Source: Clostridiales bacterium
GTDB lineage: Bacteria > Bacillota > Clostridia > Lachnospirales > WQUN01
NCBI GenBank assembly: GCA_031289625.1
Contig: JAITPB010000150.1
Coordinates: 1 to 5,627, forward strand
Reading direction: 5' to 3'
DNA length: 5,627 bases
In this document: positions 5,476 to 5,627 of the stretch, piece after piece
How the letters are laid out: each line of letters starts with the position of its first letter
Position numbering within the stretch: the first letter of the stretch is position 1
Made by a program: the position numbers and the translations under genes
Notes under the pieces: generated by a model
Told to the model about the DNA's origin: nothing
Database searches by the model: none
The model's input: the letters and a program-made list of their open reading frames with translations, nothing else

Positions 5476-5627
5476 ATGTCAAAGAGGATGGAAATAATCG
5501 TAAAGATAAAAGATAACGACGGTGAGACAATCGTCATCAGAGCAAGTGAACGGAAAGTGCCTTACATAGAAGAAATAGAAAAACAAGGATTCCGTTCGGC
5601 ATTCAATGATTTAGAGACAGCGGTCTT
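5476..5627 (+). CDS. Start of an unidentified gene, cut by the window end (possible transposase N-terminus)
   Basis: An ATG at 5476 opens a frame of 50 complete codons that runs off the window without a stop. The product begins MSKRMEIIVKIKDNDG and continues with a charged, Glu- and Lys-rich stretch (IEEIEKQGFRSAFNDLETAV). The upstream GCGAGAG (about 5465-5471) is a weak ribosome site. The codons are A-rich, unlike the GC-rich his genes, and the gene follows a terminator. The short beta-strand start followed by a helix rich in acidic residues recalls the N-termini of some insertion-sequence transposases, but this is only an impression. I do not recognise the family with confidence. Confidence 0.5.
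   Translation, partial: MSKRMEIIVKIKDNDGETIVIRASERKVPYIEEIEKQGFRSAFNDLETAV

Noticed and set aside
5526..5535. GACAATCGTC in the last gene, one base from the palindromic core in hisH and hisIE
   Set aside because: It is not palindromic with its flanks and shows no duplication; the shared ETIV coding is probably coincidence.

Overview
The window reads as chromosomal DNA of an anaerobic Gram-positive bacterium of class Clostridia, probably a gut or rumen type. This is inferred from four things: a histidine gene order with a fused HisIE, strong GGAGG-type ribosome binding sites with some GTG starts, a C-terminal fragment of the BlaR1-like M56 proteins common in Clostridia, and a secreted type I dockerin protein. 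All supported genes are on the + strand.

Layout: 1-237 is the 3' end of hisH. 237-959 is hisA, overlapping the hisH stop by one base. 1007-2593 is a 528-codon gene that does not belong to histidine synthesis. It encodes what looks like the last membrane helix and outer sensor part of a BlaR1/MecR1-like protein without its peptidase domain. 2655-3413 is hisF, followed with a 4-base overlap by hisIE (3410-4093). 4135-5322 encodes a secreted protein with two fibronectin-III-like modules, a carboxypeptidase-regulatory-like module and a C-terminal dockerin. A rho-independent terminator lies at 5329-5353. The last ~270 bases are poorer in GC and hold a possible promoter and the start of an unidentified gene cut by the window edge.

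How the genes work together: HisIE hydrolyses phosphoribosyl-ATP and opens the ring of phosphoribosyl-AMP. HisA isomerises ProFAR to PRFAR. HisH releases ammonia from glutamine and passes it to HisF, which makes imidazole glycerol phosphate and AICAR. The four genes normally sit close together, so the 1.7 kb between hisA and hisF is an insertion of unrelated cargo into the operon.

The most unusual features are three. First, the BlaR1-like orphan sits inside the his operon. Second, hisH and hisIE each carry an in-frame, repeat-built and strongly palindromic expansion (36-base duplication in hisH, 12-base minisatellite in the HisI-HisE linker), and both are centred on the same 10-base core GACAATTGTC. 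Third, a short hairpin lies against the hisF start codon. I see no RNA gene, CRISPR array or complete mobile element, and no gene-free stretch over 300 bases.
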